Notes under the pieces: generated by a model
The model's input: the letters and a program-made list of their open reading frames with translations, nothing else
What the model was told of the DNA's origin: nothing
Database searches by the model: none
In this document: positions 29,693-40,153 of the stretch, piece by piece
Position numbering within the stretch: position 1 is the first letter of the stretch
Layout of the letters: every line of letters begins with the position of its first letter
Assembly: GCA_949358305.1 (NCBI GenBank)
Contig: OX442314.1
Coordinates: 58,661,369-58,725,368, forward strand
Origin: Strigamia acuminata
Lineage: Eukaryota > Arthropoda > Chilopoda > Geophilomorpha > Linotaeniidae
Length of the DNA: 64,000 nucleotides
Reading direction: 5' to 3'
Position numbers and translations under genes: made by a program

Positions 29693-29794
29693 CTGATCAG
29701 GCGGAACCACATTCATATCCTGGTCCCAATTCTCCTCCGCTCCGTCTCCTTGCCCGATCTCGAGCATTTCCTCCTCTCCTTCATCCTCAGCCAT
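29693..29794 (-). CDS. Element B ORF3, exon 1
   Basis: 34 codons from ATG, strongly acidic, ending ENWDQDMNVVPPDQ directly before the donor GTAGAAG. It is equivalent to 8910-9026 in element A (shared ENWD....PP.Q). It lies between the pol stop and ORF3 exon 2, as expected for a gene reached only by a spliced mRNA. Confidence 0.7.
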
Positions 29795-30268
29795 CGTGAG
29801 GATTGCGCTCGTAAGTCAAACCACGGTAAAATGTTAAAAAACTCCTCGTAAAGATGGGTAAAAAACTCGGTTAAACAAACACGAAGTGGATCACGTGCGG
29901 ACGGCGATCAGCTGATTTAGCGGAAGTCCGGGTGAAAACGAGGCAATCGTGGTGGGTTCTGGGTAATTTACTCCAGAACCGGGTGTTTACGACTTGTGCG
30001 CATCGGCCCGCGCGCATGTTACGCTACGGGGCCCCTTTGTCTCTACCCCGTGCGCAATTGCTGCTACGGGGTCTTTTGCACGCGGTATCCGACCCGTGCC
30101 GATAATTTTGCTACGGGTCCCGCGTTTCCACGCCATCTTGTGGCGTGAATTCGACCGAAATCGCTTGTTGGACTTAGCGAAATTTTCAGAGTCTCGGATT
30201 TTGATGGCTAGCGCTGTCGATCGATCAAATTTTTTGTTTTCAGCGTTGCCATCGACTCGTAACGTTTT
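29795..30268 (-). other. Pol to ORF3 spacer (element B)
   Basis: 474 bp, untranslated. Minus-strand pyrimidine-rich stretches before the exon 1 ATG could hold a splice acceptor. The plus-strand frame at 29994-30332 is a shadow. Confidence 0.45.
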
Positions 30269-33200
30269 CTACTCCTTTCCTACGACCTTTCCGTCTTTTA
30301 TAAACGGATTACTTCTACGAGGTTGCAGGTGATGGGCTGAGACAGGTACGATATTTTTTGTTGTTTTTTGTGTCTGTACCTCCTCATGTTTCTTTTCTTT
30401 TTTATCCGTGTTTTTTGTGTTTGTTTCAGGAGTTTCTCCTGTTTCCCCCCCGACCAAAATTGGATTCGGAACGGATTCAACGATCTCGTTTACCGGAGGT
30501 GAAGGGGCGTCGAAATACTCCTTGTTGTCGCTTGGCGGTGCTTTTTCCGACTCGCCAGCGAACATATCGACGATTTGGCCGTCAGTTCTGGACTTGACTT
30601 GGCCCTTGGCCCACATTTCTTGCGGGAATTCCGGAACGTACGGAGTTAACTCTCGTACCTGGATCGATTTATGCTCGGTATTATCTTCGAGCTTACGTAA
30701 TTTATACGCGTTACCGCCATGCTTGCCGATGATCACATACGGACCATCTCTCTTGTCGGCCAAGCTGGCGGTGATTCCTCTCGCTGCATTTGAGAGGATG
30801 TGTGTATCTTTCCACACTAAATCATTAATCTCGAAATTCACGAATTTTCCACCGCTTTTATCTTGTAAAATGCGGTCGCACATGTTAAAAATGTGCGCCA
30901 TCATATGCTTGTATGTGCTCGAAATTGTTTGTTCCAATTTATACACATACTCATGTGGTTTCTCGGGGTCCACCACATTTACCGACTCTGCCACTCGTGG
31001 GTCCCAAGGCACTCGTAGCTCTCGGGCGAAGTTGAGGTAGGCTGGAGAAAAATCTCTCGTCCTTGAGACCGTTGTTCGTATGCTGAACGCGATCTCCCTC
31101 AAGTATTCATCCCACCGATTGTGGATGTCAGTGAATATGCTTAAAGCATATTTAATATCCCTGTTGAGTCGTTCAACGGGATTCGTTCTGGGATTGTAGG
31201 TTGAAGTATGTGACGCCACAATCCCGAATTTCTCACAAAACTTACCCCAAATTTTTGAGATAAATTGGGGTCCGTTATCGGATATAATTTTCCGCGGAAA
31301 TCCGTACCGCAACGCCACATCGTAGATGCATTCAACGATTTTATCTGCTGAAGGTCTAGCGACGGCGTACAACTCGGGCCAACGAGTCGCCACGTCCATT
31401 ATCACGATAATGTACGCATTTTTATTTCCCGTAACGGGTTTTGGGCCCATCACATCGACACTTAAACAATCAAAAGGCGCGTAAGGCCCTAAGAAAATAG
31501 TTTCGAATGGCGATTTACTCCTCGGTTTACACGCTTGACATCGCTGACATCGGTGGACAAAAAGAGCAATATCTTTTTTCATCCCTGTCCAGTGAAAAAG
31601 CTGTGTAGCGCGGTAGAGTGTTCTGCTTACTCCCGCATGGCTTGCAAGCAAGTGCCCGTGTAACAACCACAGTACGCGACCGATTAAGGAAGCAGGTATT
31701 ACTACCTTTACTGCGATGTCTGATTCACTCAAGTCATCTTGGTGATTTGGGTGATGTTTCACCAAAAGGCCGTCATCCAATAGGTAATCTATGGATTCGT
31801 GTGCATATCGACGTTTCTGCCTTCTGGTCAAGTTGGGCGGATATTTTCCCGTCAGTACGAATCTAGCTCTGTCCTGACATTTTTTGTCTAATTTTTGTTG
31901 CACAATTATTTCCTCTCTTGTCGGGGGATTGCTTTGCATCTGCTTGTCGACACGAGCGTGGAATGCGCTTAGAAGCGGGTCATTTATTCTCCGCTCTAGC
32001 TTAAACTCCCCTTTTGGCTTCGGGTAATTGTCGACAGCTGGTTGGTATAACCGCGTCCAAAATCCGCAGAATTTTACATCTGCCGGAGACGCGGTAGGAA
32101 TTTCATTCATCTTCCTTAAATCCCAACGGTGACAACTCGTTGGGCAGTAAATGATGCGGGAATCATCCTCGCCATCATCGTCAGCGTCGATTGGATCTGA
32201 CACTGGTGCCCGTGACAGAGCGTCAGCCACGACGTTATATTTGCCGGGCTTGTATTGAATAGTCAAGTCGCATGCCATCAGTTCTAACTGCCACCTGGCT
32301 AGTCGACCGGCTGGCTCCTTTAATTTCATCAGCCATTGTAACGCTTGATGATCTGTGTGAACCACAAATTTGGTGTATTCGAGATAATCTCTGAATTTCC
32401 TTATGGCCCACACAACTGCCAAACACTCCAACTCGGTGGCATTGTAATTTTTTTCAGCACCTTGGAGTTTGCGACTTATAAACATGCACGGCAGGTCTTG
32501 TTCGACCCCGTCGCGCACGTGTGTTTGAAGCAAAGCGGCTCCCAACCCAATCATGCTGGCGTCCGTATGTAATATGAACGGCCGGTTTAAGTCGGGTAGA
32601 GGCATTACTCCAACTTCCGTCAACATTCTTTTTATCGCATTAAATGCGATGTCACAATCGCCTGTCCACATAAATTCCTTTTCAGTTTTTAGGAGGTCGG
32701 TTATTGGAGCTGCGACTTCAGCGAGCCCAGGTAAGAGTCTGCCGAAGAAGTTGATCATCCCCATGAACCTCTGTACCCCCTTAACGTCTTCAGGAGGTGG
32801 AAAGCGATGAATCGCATCAATTTTTTCGGGGCCAATAGATAAACCGTTGACTCCGATGCGATAACCCAGGAAGGCCAGTTCTTTACGGCAGAACTTGCTT
32901 TTCCCTGGATGTACGTGCAACCCAGCTTTCGCCAGCCGGGTGAGCACTTGGTCGATGTGCTCAATGTGCTCTTCAAATGTTTTAGAGGCAATAACTATGT
33001 CATCTAGGTATGCCCACACAAACTGATGTAGGATATCACCCAATACGCTTTCGATTAGTCTCTGAAAGGTGCTGGAAGCGTTCACTAAACCAAACGGCAT
33101 GACGTTGAACATCAACCGTCCAATTGGCGAGTAAAACGCCGTTTTTAATTTATCCTCCGGCCTCATTTCGACTTGCCAGTATCCCTTCGACAGATCTATC

Positions 33201-33934
33201 GTCGTAACCCAAGAAAAGGGGCTAAGCTCTCTCAAAATGGATTCGATCGACGGCATTTGTATGGGATCTATCTCTGTGACCGCGTTTAATGGGCGGTAAT
33301 CGATGCATAGACGTGGATCCGAGCCCGGGCGCATCACGAGCACAACTCGCGTCGCGTATTCGCCCTGGGCCTCGGAGACAATATCGTTGTCTAGCATTTC
33401 TTTGCACATTTTTTGCACTATTTCACGTTTTTGCGGGTTCATTCCCTTATACGCAACTCTTATAGGTTTATTATCCGTCAATTTAATTTCGTGAATAGCC
33501 CTGTTCGTTCTGCCCGGTTTTTTCGACAGAATCCCCTCGTATTTAAGTAGGACCCTTCGTAGGGCTGCCGCTTCGTTTAATTCCAAAGTGGCGTCGGCGA
33601 CAAGCGTTTCCACTACATTGTCCCGTTGTAATTTTGCTACGAATGCCTTAAAATCGTAGTCTTGAACGAATTTCTTTAGGCCTTTTTCCCACTGTGTCTT
33701 GTCGGCCGCTTCTTTTATAAGAGCTGGTGGCACGACAATTGCGGGTCTTTCCTTATCATTTCTGATATAATTCCAAGATTTTGTTATTGGATTTGGTTGT
33801 ATTTCCATTGACGCCATGAGGTCTAAGCCCAACAGAAAGATCCTGTCAAACGTGGGCAGGACCAGGAAAGGGTGTTGTTCTACCCCTCCGATCCACTCCA
33901 TGGTCAGTAATATAACTCCTTTTGGACGCGCCAT
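30269..33934 (-). CDS. pol: Element B pol: protease C-terminus, RT, RNase H, integrase
   Basis: 1221 open codons on the minus strand, closely similar to element A's pol. They hold the end of the protease (LLGLDLMASMEIQPNP), RT (LCIDYRPLNAVTEIDP, YLDDIVIAS), RNase H (LHTDASMIGLG, TELECLAVVW, TDHQAL) and integrase (HGHLLASHAG...CQRCQAC; SVDVMGP; SDNGPQF; NPVERLN). The tail ends NPFIKDGKVVGKE, as in A. The first Met is internal to the protease and not a real start; the upstream part is in another frame at 33904-34395. Confidence 0.9.
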   Translation of the reverse strand: MARPKGVILLTMEWIGGVEQHPFLVLPTFDRIFLLGLDLMASMEIQPNPITKSWNYIRNDKERPAIVVPPALIKEAADKTQWEKGLKKFVQDYDFKAFVAKLQRDNVVETLVADATLELNEAAALRRVLLKYEGILSKKPGRTNRAIHEIKLTDNKPIRVAYKGMNPQKREIVQKMCKEMLDNDIVSEAQGEYATRVVLVMRPGSDPRLCIDYRPLNAVTEIDPIQMPSIESILRELSPFSWVTTIDLSKGYWQVEMRPEDKLKTAFYSPIGRLMFNVMPFGLVNASSTFQRLIESVLGDILHQFVWAYLDDIVIASKTFEEHIEHIDQVLTRLAKAGLHVHPGKSKFCRKELAFLGYRIGVNGLSIGPEKIDAIHRFPPPEDVKGVQRFMGMINFFGRLLPGLAEVAAPITDLLKTEKEFMWTGDCDIAFNAIKRMLTEVGVMPLPDLNRPFILHTDASMIGLGAALLQTHVRDGVEQDLPCMFISRKLQGAEKNYNATELECLAVVWAIRKFRDYLEYTKFVVHTDHQALQWLMKLKEPAGRLARWQLELMACDLTIQYKPGKYNVVADALSRAPVSDPIDADDDGEDDSRIIYCPTSCHRWDLRKMNEIPTASPADVKFCGFWTRLYQPAVDNYPKPKGEFKLERRINDPLLSAFHARVDKQMQSNPPTREEIIVQQKLDKKCQDRARFVLTGKYPPNLTRRQKRRYAHESIDYLLDDGLLVKHHPNHQDDLSESDIAVKVVIPASLIGRVLWLLHGHLLASHAGVSRTLYRATQLFHWTGMKKDIALFVHRCQRCQACKPRSKSPFETIFLGPYAPFDCLSVDVMGPKPVTGNKNAYIIVIMDVATRWPELYAVARPSADKIVECIYDVALRYGFPRKIISDNGPQFISKIWGKFCEKFGIVASHTSTYNPRTNPVERLNRDIKYALSIFTDIHNRWDEYLREIAFSIRTTVSRTRDFSPAYLNFARELRVPWDPRVAESVNVVDPEKPHEYVYKLEQTISSTYKHMMAHIFNMCDRILQDKSGGKFVNFEINDLVWKDTHILSNAARGITASLADKRDGPYVIIGKHGGNAYKLRKLEDNTEHKSIQVRELTPYVPEFPQEMWAKGQVKSRTDGQIVDMFAGESEKAPPSDNKEYFDAPSPPVNEIVESVPNPILVGGETGETPETNTKNTDKKEKKHEEVQTQKTTKNIVPVSAHHLQPRRSNPFIKDGKVVGKE

Positions 33935-34395
33935 TCCGTGGCGGTTTTCAGACGCACATTTTTATTTACACCTTTGATTTTATCGGTTAGACCCAATGAT
34001 GCTACTATGTCTTCGGAAACGAACGAGCGATCTGCTCCCGAGTCTAATAGTCCCATAATTTTTTCCCGTTCTATGGTCATGGGTAACATGCATAGGCGGC
34101 TGGTGTGTTCGATCGCCACGTTGCACGTGAAAACACGATATTCTTCTGTGTCTTCGTTGACTACTTGAGGTAACTCTTCAAGCAGTAGGTTCGGTTCTTC
34201 CGCCTCAGCCTTAGCGTTTGCGGTAATAACCTGCAAAGCGTTGTTGGCCCTGTCTTGAATCTGGGCGTTAGCTATGTCACTACCCATTTCTTTGACTGGT
34301 GGCGGTTTATCGAACCCTTTGTTGAACCCCTTCTTCTTTATAAATGGCGCAGACGGTCGAGAAGTTATTTCTTCGCCGCCTGCGCTGATTCGTTT
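33904..34395 (-). pseudogene. pol: Element B pol, protease N-terminal part cut off by a frameshift
   Basis: This is the -1 frame after the gag heptamer. It includes LLDSGADRSFVSEDIV, the protease active site. The frame runs into a stop at 33904, while similarity to element A passes to the other frame at about 33937-33940. The simplest reading is loss of a single base there. As it stands, no full protease-RT fusion can be translated. Confidence 0.8.
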
Positions 34396-34398
34396 TTT
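34347..34398 (-). promoter_or_regulatory. -1 frameshift signal, gag to pol (element B)
   Basis: On the minus strand A AAA AAC (34398-34392) is followed by a 6-nt spacer and a 10-bp stem, GCGCAGGCGG (34385-34376) with CCGTCTGCGC (34356-34347). A second A AAA AAC five codons upstream lacks that spacing. Heptamer, spacer and stem match element A, while loop and spacer sequences differ. Confidence 0.85.
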
Positions 34399-35612
34399 GA
34401 CTCGTTTTTTGCCATGGCGAGTTTAATCTCTGCCATCTGCTTCATTATCGCGTCAAACTTAGCGTCTTCTTTCGCTGTTCTTGGGCACTCGTTGGAGTAG
34501 TGGCCCGGTTGGTTACACTTGAAACAGCGAATATTTGATTTGTCTCTTGGGGCTTCAATTGATTTCTTTTTTTCTGAGTCTGCTTTCGACGGTGGCGTGT
34601 AATTTTTCCGGAAATATTTCGGAATTCGACCGGTATTTGGTTTTAACCTGGCGCGAAATTCTTCTACCGCTCTATCTCGATGGATGAGATGTACTAGCGG
34701 TTCTTCCTCATCGCAACCCGTTGATAAGGTATCGCGATAGCTTCGTATTTCTTCGTCCGTCGAATAATCGTCTTTTTCTTCTTTTTCGTCTGATTTTCCG
34801 GCATCTTGCCCGGCTTCCTCCCCCTCCTTGACCTCCTCCAGTGTCGCTTGCATGGCTGACGCTGTCGGTGCCTTTTTAGGGGCGGCCAAAGGGTTGGATG
34901 GCAGCGTGGATGTCGGCTTATTTTTTATTTGTAAACCAACGCTAGCTTCCGCCAGCTCCATTATACCGCTGAGATATTCTGTAGGGCGCATGATCTTGTC
35001 AGTTGCCCCATATCTTTCCGCGCTCAATTTGAGTCGGGTAGCGGTTGCTGCTTTCTCCGCTTCTGGTAAAGCGGAATAATATCTCTTCTCGATATCTATC
35101 GTGTTCTCGAACAAGAAGGCGCTCATCTCCTCGTAGCTGCCTCCTGTCGGTGCCTTTTCTTCAAGTAGCACCCGTTGCGAGTACTCCGACAAACCGCCGA
35201 GAAAGAAAAGGTTGAATCCCGTGGCATGAAATTCCATCGGGGCCTTTTCGAACAACAATCTGGCGCGAATGTCGTAATCCATTATGGTTTCACCAGGCAT
35301 CTGGCGAAGACCTCGCATCTTCCGGCTCACCTCCTCGGGTGTCTCGCCGTAGCGCAGGTCGAATCTCATTAAAAAGTCGTCCCATCCGACGCCTTTCAAT
35401 CCTTGATACCACTCACGTGCCGAGCCTGTCATCAGCTCGACAATACCGTGGGTGAGCATGTCTCCTATGGTGGCTTTAGTGGCAGTCTTAATCCGAATTA
35501 CTTCGTCAAGGAAGCGATCTCCCGCTTTCCATGACCCGTCGAAACGGTTCTGAATATAAAATTGCCACCTAATATTCCCGGTGACACTCATTGTATCACG
35601 CCGGGAAACAGC
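34365..35612 (-). pseudogene. gag: Element B gag, C-terminal part (split by element C)
   Basis: The capsid-like part (RFDGSWKAGDRFLDEV... ...FFLGGLSEYSQRVLL) and the zinc knuckle CFKCNQPGHYSNEC. It is in the same frame as the N-terminal part at 43068-44900 if element C and one target copy are disregarded. Only the 7.5-kb insertion separates them; the ATG at 35591 is internal. Confidence 0.9.
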
Positions 35613-35616
35613 GTAT

Positions 35617-36160
35617 TGTTACGTGTGGGTTGGGGTGATCCACACACATAACAAATGCTAATTAATTTAGCAAAGACCTTGAAATCCTTTAGGTGAAATG
35701 ATTGAGAGAACTGATTTATCATTTAAATAAATCTCTTTTATTCTATGGGATTTATTACAAACTTAACAAAATCAAATGATAAACATAATCCTTTATTTTA
35801 CATAAACATAAAGCAAGAAAGCAAGAATGATAATCAAATTATATCTCTATGAATTTGGAAAGGCGGGGTGGGACCAAGCGCTGTGTGCGCTGGTCCACAG
35901 AAGCCTTTACTTACCATGTTAACTGTTTGAGGCTCAGAACATTTCTGCTCTCTCAAACCCACTTAGCTCACCAGGTAAACTCTGGGTCCACCCCCGCTCT
36001 ACTTGATTGATTAGTCCAGTTGCCCTGTGCATAATTAACACAGTGACAACTGGTGAGCGGATTTGGAAACTCCAGTGTGCCTAGTGAGAGCTTTCAGAAT
36101 TAATTCTCTAAACAGAGCGTTTAGGCCCGCTGTCGTACAGCGAGGTCTGCGCTCGTAACA
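35617..36160 (-). repeat. Element C 3' LTR
   Basis: 544 bp, identical by eye to 42524-43067. It starts TGTTACGAGC and ends CACGTAACA on the minus strand. Confidence 0.95.
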
Positions 36161-36172
36161 GCCCCCCCCTTT
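36161..36172 (-). promoter_or_regulatory. Polypurine tract (element C)
   Basis: CAAAGGGGGGGC on the minus strand abuts the 3' LTR. Confidence 0.8.
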
Positions 36173-36769
36173 GAAAAATTTTGGTCTCCAAAATTCAAAT
36201 TATTTCAAATGGAAATACCCCCAAATTTCTACTTCGAGATTATCATTTTCACTTCTAACTTTCAACATCATTCTTGCTTTTCACAAAATTATTAACAAAA
36301 TTTACGAGAATTGTTCTATTACCTTTATATCCCTCAATTCTTAGTTTAACAATACTTTTCTTGGAAAAGCCAATTACATAAAATTAAACTCTTCGTGTTT
36401 ATTTATACACAAGAGAAAATCTAAAACAAAATTTTACACAAAATTATACAGATAACAATTGTAATTTCGATTTTTAATCTTCTTCGATTTCTTCAATTGT
36501 CACGTCCTCCTCGAAAGGTATTAGTTGAACTTTAATGATTTCCAACGCAATTCGGCTTCTTAAATCATAAGTTGTCATGATGTTATTCCGACTCGCTTAT
36601 CATCGTCGTTTCATCTTCCTCTGTTGACTTAGTATTCAAATCGGACAAAAGTATTTGTTCGTCCATCATAAATTATCCAACTTCTAAGTCGAAACACAAT
36701 GTTAAACAGTTTTACTTACTGGCCTCTCGCTTAATCGCTCAATAAAGTCGAACTTTCTGCGCAAGGTGT
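36173..36769 (-). other. Element C 3' region with two small acidic frames
   Basis: Between pol and the purine tract are two adjacent ATG frames on the minus strand: 36669-36583 (28 residues, MMDEQILLSDLN...) and 36578-36474 (34 residues, MTTYDLRSRIAL...EEIEED). Both are acidic and unrecognised. They may be remnants of one larger frame or chance. The rest is AT-rich and untranslated. Confidence 0.3.
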
Positions 36770-39700
36770 TCAATAAAACCGGCGATAATTTGTCCGTGCT
36801 CGTGGTCTTAACCGCTCAGAACGGAAATCACGTGTTTCGTCAGCGACGCCCTCTGGTGGCAATTTCCACGAACGCTGTCCTGACGTTTTTCTTTTATCGC
36901 CATCTAGTGGTAATTTCGTCAAACGTTTCTCCGACGTTTCGTCTTTATCGCCAACCAGCGGCAATTCTTTCAAACGTTTTCCCGTCGTCTCCTCCGGTTC
37001 GAACAACGACTTTAAAGAAATCTGATCTTCATCACTTATGAATCTTTCTGTGCATGGTTTTTTTGATTGTTTTAGTGATTTTTTAGTGTTAATTCTAACT
37101 TCTTCAATTCCTTTACTTTCCATCAACTTAGTTTTGTTAGAATTTTCCGCCTTCACCTCAGTTTCACTATTCCTGTCCATAATTATGGATACTTCTTTCC
37201 TTGGCTTGTAAGGTTTTAACCTTTCTACATTTACAATGTCTGATTTTTTACCAGTTGAATCTACTATTTGGTAATCGTTTGGTGCAGTTCGGCGCACTAT
37301 TTCGTAGGGACCAGAATATTGTGGCAGTAATTTCTCACTGAGTCCAACCTTTCTGTTCGGTTTTTTCAAATAAACGTATTCTCCAGGCTCAAACTCCACA
37401 ACCTTTCTGTTCTTATCAAATCTTTCTTTGCTTTTAGCTGACATCTGCTCCAGTCTCTGGTTTGAGATTCTCCTTGCTGCCTCGATGAATTTGGCAGTTC
37501 TCAAAGTGAATTCCTTCTTCGGGAGATTCAGATTCACATCGACGTTAACATCTGCTTCATACCCCCTTAATAAAAAGTATGGGGTATATCCAGTTGTCTC
37601 GTGAACCGACGTGTTGTACGAGAATAACAGGTGTGGCAGGAAATCATCCCAGTCCGTATGATCTTCATTTACGTAGTTCAGAAGCATTTTCGCAAGTGTT
37701 GCGTTAAAACGCTCCGTTAAACCGTTTGTCCTGGCATGATATCCGCTAGTTGTTTTATGTTTTGATTTATAGAGTCTCGAGACCTCCTCCATCAATTCAT
37801 TTCTGTATTCTGTACCACGGTCAGTCAGAATTTCCCTTGGAGATCCTTCTTTCACCATTATCTCATAAACTAAAGCATCCGCTGCTGCAATGGCCGTGCA
37901 AGTTGGTGACGCTCTCGCACAGACCGCTCTAGATAAATAGTCCGTCATAACAAACACATAATTATTCCCTTTCTTTGAAGTCGGGAACTTTCCTAAAGTG
38001 TCCATTCCTACTCTTTGGAATGGTCTGGTCACGGTTGTCCAGGGCTGCAATAATCCTTTTGGTGGTGTGGTATCTGTTTTTGCTGCAGCGCACTTCTTGC
38101 AGGACAAGACGTAGTCTCTGACCTCTGCATAAATTCTGGGCCAATGGAATCTGGTGCTTATTCTTTTCCAAGTTTTCGACAGGCCCAGATGAGCTCCTGG
38201 AAGGCCATCATGCATCTCGTGCAGAACATCTTGCTGTAAGTGTTTTGGCACAACCAGTAGTAACCTTTCGTTGCCCAGGAAATTCTTCCTTCTGAACAAA
38301 ACTTCATCCTGGAGCACGAACTGTTGTAAAGATCGTCTCTTCTTTTTCGAAAGGCGCTCAATATCTCGAAGTGCATCAACGTATTCCTTCAGCTTCTGAT
38401 CCTTTCGCTGCTCGGCAGGTAGGTCCAGATTTTCCAGTAGCAACAAAGGTAAATCAATTATTTCTTCTTCGCCCACTGCCTCAGGAATACGACTTAACGC
38501 ATCTGCATCTTGATGTTTTTTACCACTCTTGTGAATGACCTCGTAGTCATAGTCCACCAATTGGAGTGACCATCTGGTGAGTCGTCCGTTGGGATTTCTC
38601 ACTGTTTTGAGCCACTGCAACGCTGAATGGTCCGTAATAACGTAGAACTTTTGGCCATACAAGTAAGGTCGGAACTTTTGTATACCAAAGATGATTGCAA
38701 GGCACTCACGCTCCGTTGTATCATAGTTCTGCTCTGCTTTGCTAAGCAGTCGGCTAGCGTAGGCTACGACATGTTCTTGTTTATTTATCTTTTGTTTCAG
38801 CACAACTCCTAATCCATATGCACTGGCGTCAGTAGAGATCATAAAGGGCTCGCTGAAATTTGGATGAGCCAGCACTGGAACTGTCGTTAGGGCCGTCTTC
38901 AGCTTCTGGAACGCTTCATCGTGTGGCGGTCCCCAATCATACTTTTCTTCTTTCTTTGTCAGATTTACAAGGCACTTGGACACGTCCGAAAAACCACGAA
39001 TAAATTTGCGATAATAAGAACATAATCCAAGAAATCCTTGCAACTGCTTTACTGTTGTTGGTTTTGGGAACTTCGCCACGGACTCCAAATTACGTGGATC
39101 TGGTGAAACTCCTTTTGCATTGATGACGTGTCCCAAATACTTAATGGTATCCGTTCCAAAAGTGCATTTACTTAATTTGACCTTTAAATTCGCCGTGCGC
39201 AATTTCGAAAAAACATTGTCCAAATCAACTAAATGTTGGTCAAATGTCTTTGAAAAGATGATCAGATCGTCCAAGTAGGCTATACACACTTTTTCTAGGA
39301 GGTTACCAAGCACTTTGTTCATGAGCTTTTGGAATGCCGCAGGACTATTACACAAGCCCTGGCCCAGTACATTAAATTCGTAATGACCGGAAGACGTTGT
39401 GAACGCAGTCTTTTCCTTATCCTCCTCATCAATCTCGACTTGGAAATATCCCTGGATTAAATCCATCATGGAAAAATACTTCGCACCTGACAGTTGGTCT
39501 AAGGTGTCATCGATTCGGGGGAGTGGGTAAACCATCTTCTTAGTCACTGCATTCAGCCGCCTCCAATCAACACAAAACCGCCATTTGCCATCACGTCTCT
39601 TAATTAAAAGCACTGGCGCACTCCATGGACTCTCGGACTCTCTGATTACATCCATTTCAAGCAGTTTCTGGGTTTCCTCTGCTTCGACTTCTTTCTCTTT

Positions 39701-40153
39701 CATGGATCGGCGATATGGCTGCAGGTGAATTGGCTGTGCATCACCTGTGTCTATTTTATGCTTGTAGACCTTTACTCTGCCTAAATCCTGATCTGAAGTG
39801 GCAAATCTATCTTCATTTCTGCGCAGTAGGTTCTTCAGCTGCTCCTTTTGGTTTGTATCCAGTAAATCACTTGACACAGCAGAATCAAAGTTCAAGCCAT
39901 TAGGTGGCTGCTCCTCGAAACTGTCAATGTCAATGACATGGTATGCCTTGGCAATCGCTGTTCCTTTCTGCAGATAAACCGCTTTCTTCGTCGGATTCGC
40001 AACTCGCATTATGCCTGATCCATCCTTAAATGTAGTTAGAGTTTTACAGCCAATTACTCCCAATCTATCAGTCAAATTGGATAATGGCTCTGCAAACAAA
40101 TCTTCATTAGTTTTATTATTGTTCACTCCAATGAAAAGCATGCATTCGTGCAT
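36770..40153 (-). CDS. pol: Element C pol: RT, RNase H, integrase
   Basis: 1127 codons on the minus strand from an ATG that overlaps the pro stop by 31 nt. RT has FCVDWRRLNAVTKK, GLCNSPAAFQKLMN and YLDDLIIFS. RNase H has ISTDASAYGLG, TTERECLAIIF and TDHSALQWL. Integrase has an H-H-C-C domain (LPGAHLG...CKKCAAAK) and the core GMDTLGKFP, LTDRGTEY, NGLTERFN. A Lys/Arg-rich C-terminal tail of about 150 residues follows. It lies in the -1 frame relative to pro. No canonical slippery heptamer is present in the overlap, so a non-standard shift, re-initiation at the ATG, or a mutation could account for the arrangement. Confidence 0.93.
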   Translation of the reverse strand: MHECMLFIGVNNNKTNEDLFAEPLSNLTDRLGVIGCKTLTTFKDGSGIMRVANPTKKAVYLQKGTAIAKAYHVIDIDSFEEQPPNGLNFDSAVSSDLLDTNQKEQLKNLLRRNEDRFATSDQDLGRVKVYKHKIDTGDAQPIHLQPYRRSMKEKEVEAEETQKLLEMDVIRESESPWSAPVLLIKRRDGKWRFCVDWRRLNAVTKKMVYPLPRIDDTLDQLSGAKYFSMMDLIQGYFQVEIDEEDKEKTAFTTSSGHYEFNVLGQGLCNSPAAFQKLMNKVLGNLLEKVCIAYLDDLIIFSKTFDQHLVDLDNVFSKLRTANLKVKLSKCTFGTDTIKYLGHVINAKGVSPDPRNLESVAKFPKPTTVKQLQGFLGLCSYYRKFIRGFSDVSKCLVNLTKKEEKYDWGPPHDEAFQKLKTALTTVPVLAHPNFSEPFMISTDASAYGLGVVLKQKINKQEHVVAYASRLLSKAEQNYDTTERECLAIIFGIQKFRPYLYGQKFYVITDHSALQWLKTVRNPNGRLTRWSLQLVDYDYEVIHKSGKKHQDADALSRIPEAVGEEEIIDLPLLLLENLDLPAEQRKDQKLKEYVDALRDIERLSKKKRRSLQQFVLQDEVLFRRKNFLGNERLLLVVPKHLQQDVLHEMHDGLPGAHLGLSKTWKRISTRFHWPRIYAEVRDYVLSCKKCAAAKTDTTPPKGLLQPWTTVTRPFQRVGMDTLGKFPTSKKGNNYVFVMTDYLSRAVCARASPTCTAIAAADALVYEIMVKEGSPREILTDRGTEYRNELMEEVSRLYKSKHKTTSGYHARTNGLTERFNATLAKMLLNYVNEDHTDWDDFLPHLLFSYNTSVHETTGYTPYFLLRGYEADVNVDVNLNLPKKEFTLRTAKFIEAARRISNQRLEQMSAKSKERFDKNRKVVEFEPGEYVYLKKPNRKVGLSEKLLPQYSGPYEIVRRTAPNDYQIVDSTGKKSDIVNVERLKPYKPRKEVSIIMDRNSETEVKAENSNKTKLMESKGIEEVRINTKKSLKQSKKPCTERFISDEDQISLKSLFEPEETTGKRLKELPLVGDKDETSEKRLTKLPLDGDKRKTSGQRSWKLPPEGVADETRDFRSERLRPRARTNYRRFY

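Noticed and set aside
36766-37041. Plus-strand frame opposite the end of element C pol
   Set aside because: It overlaps a well-supported pol frame and shows no domain.
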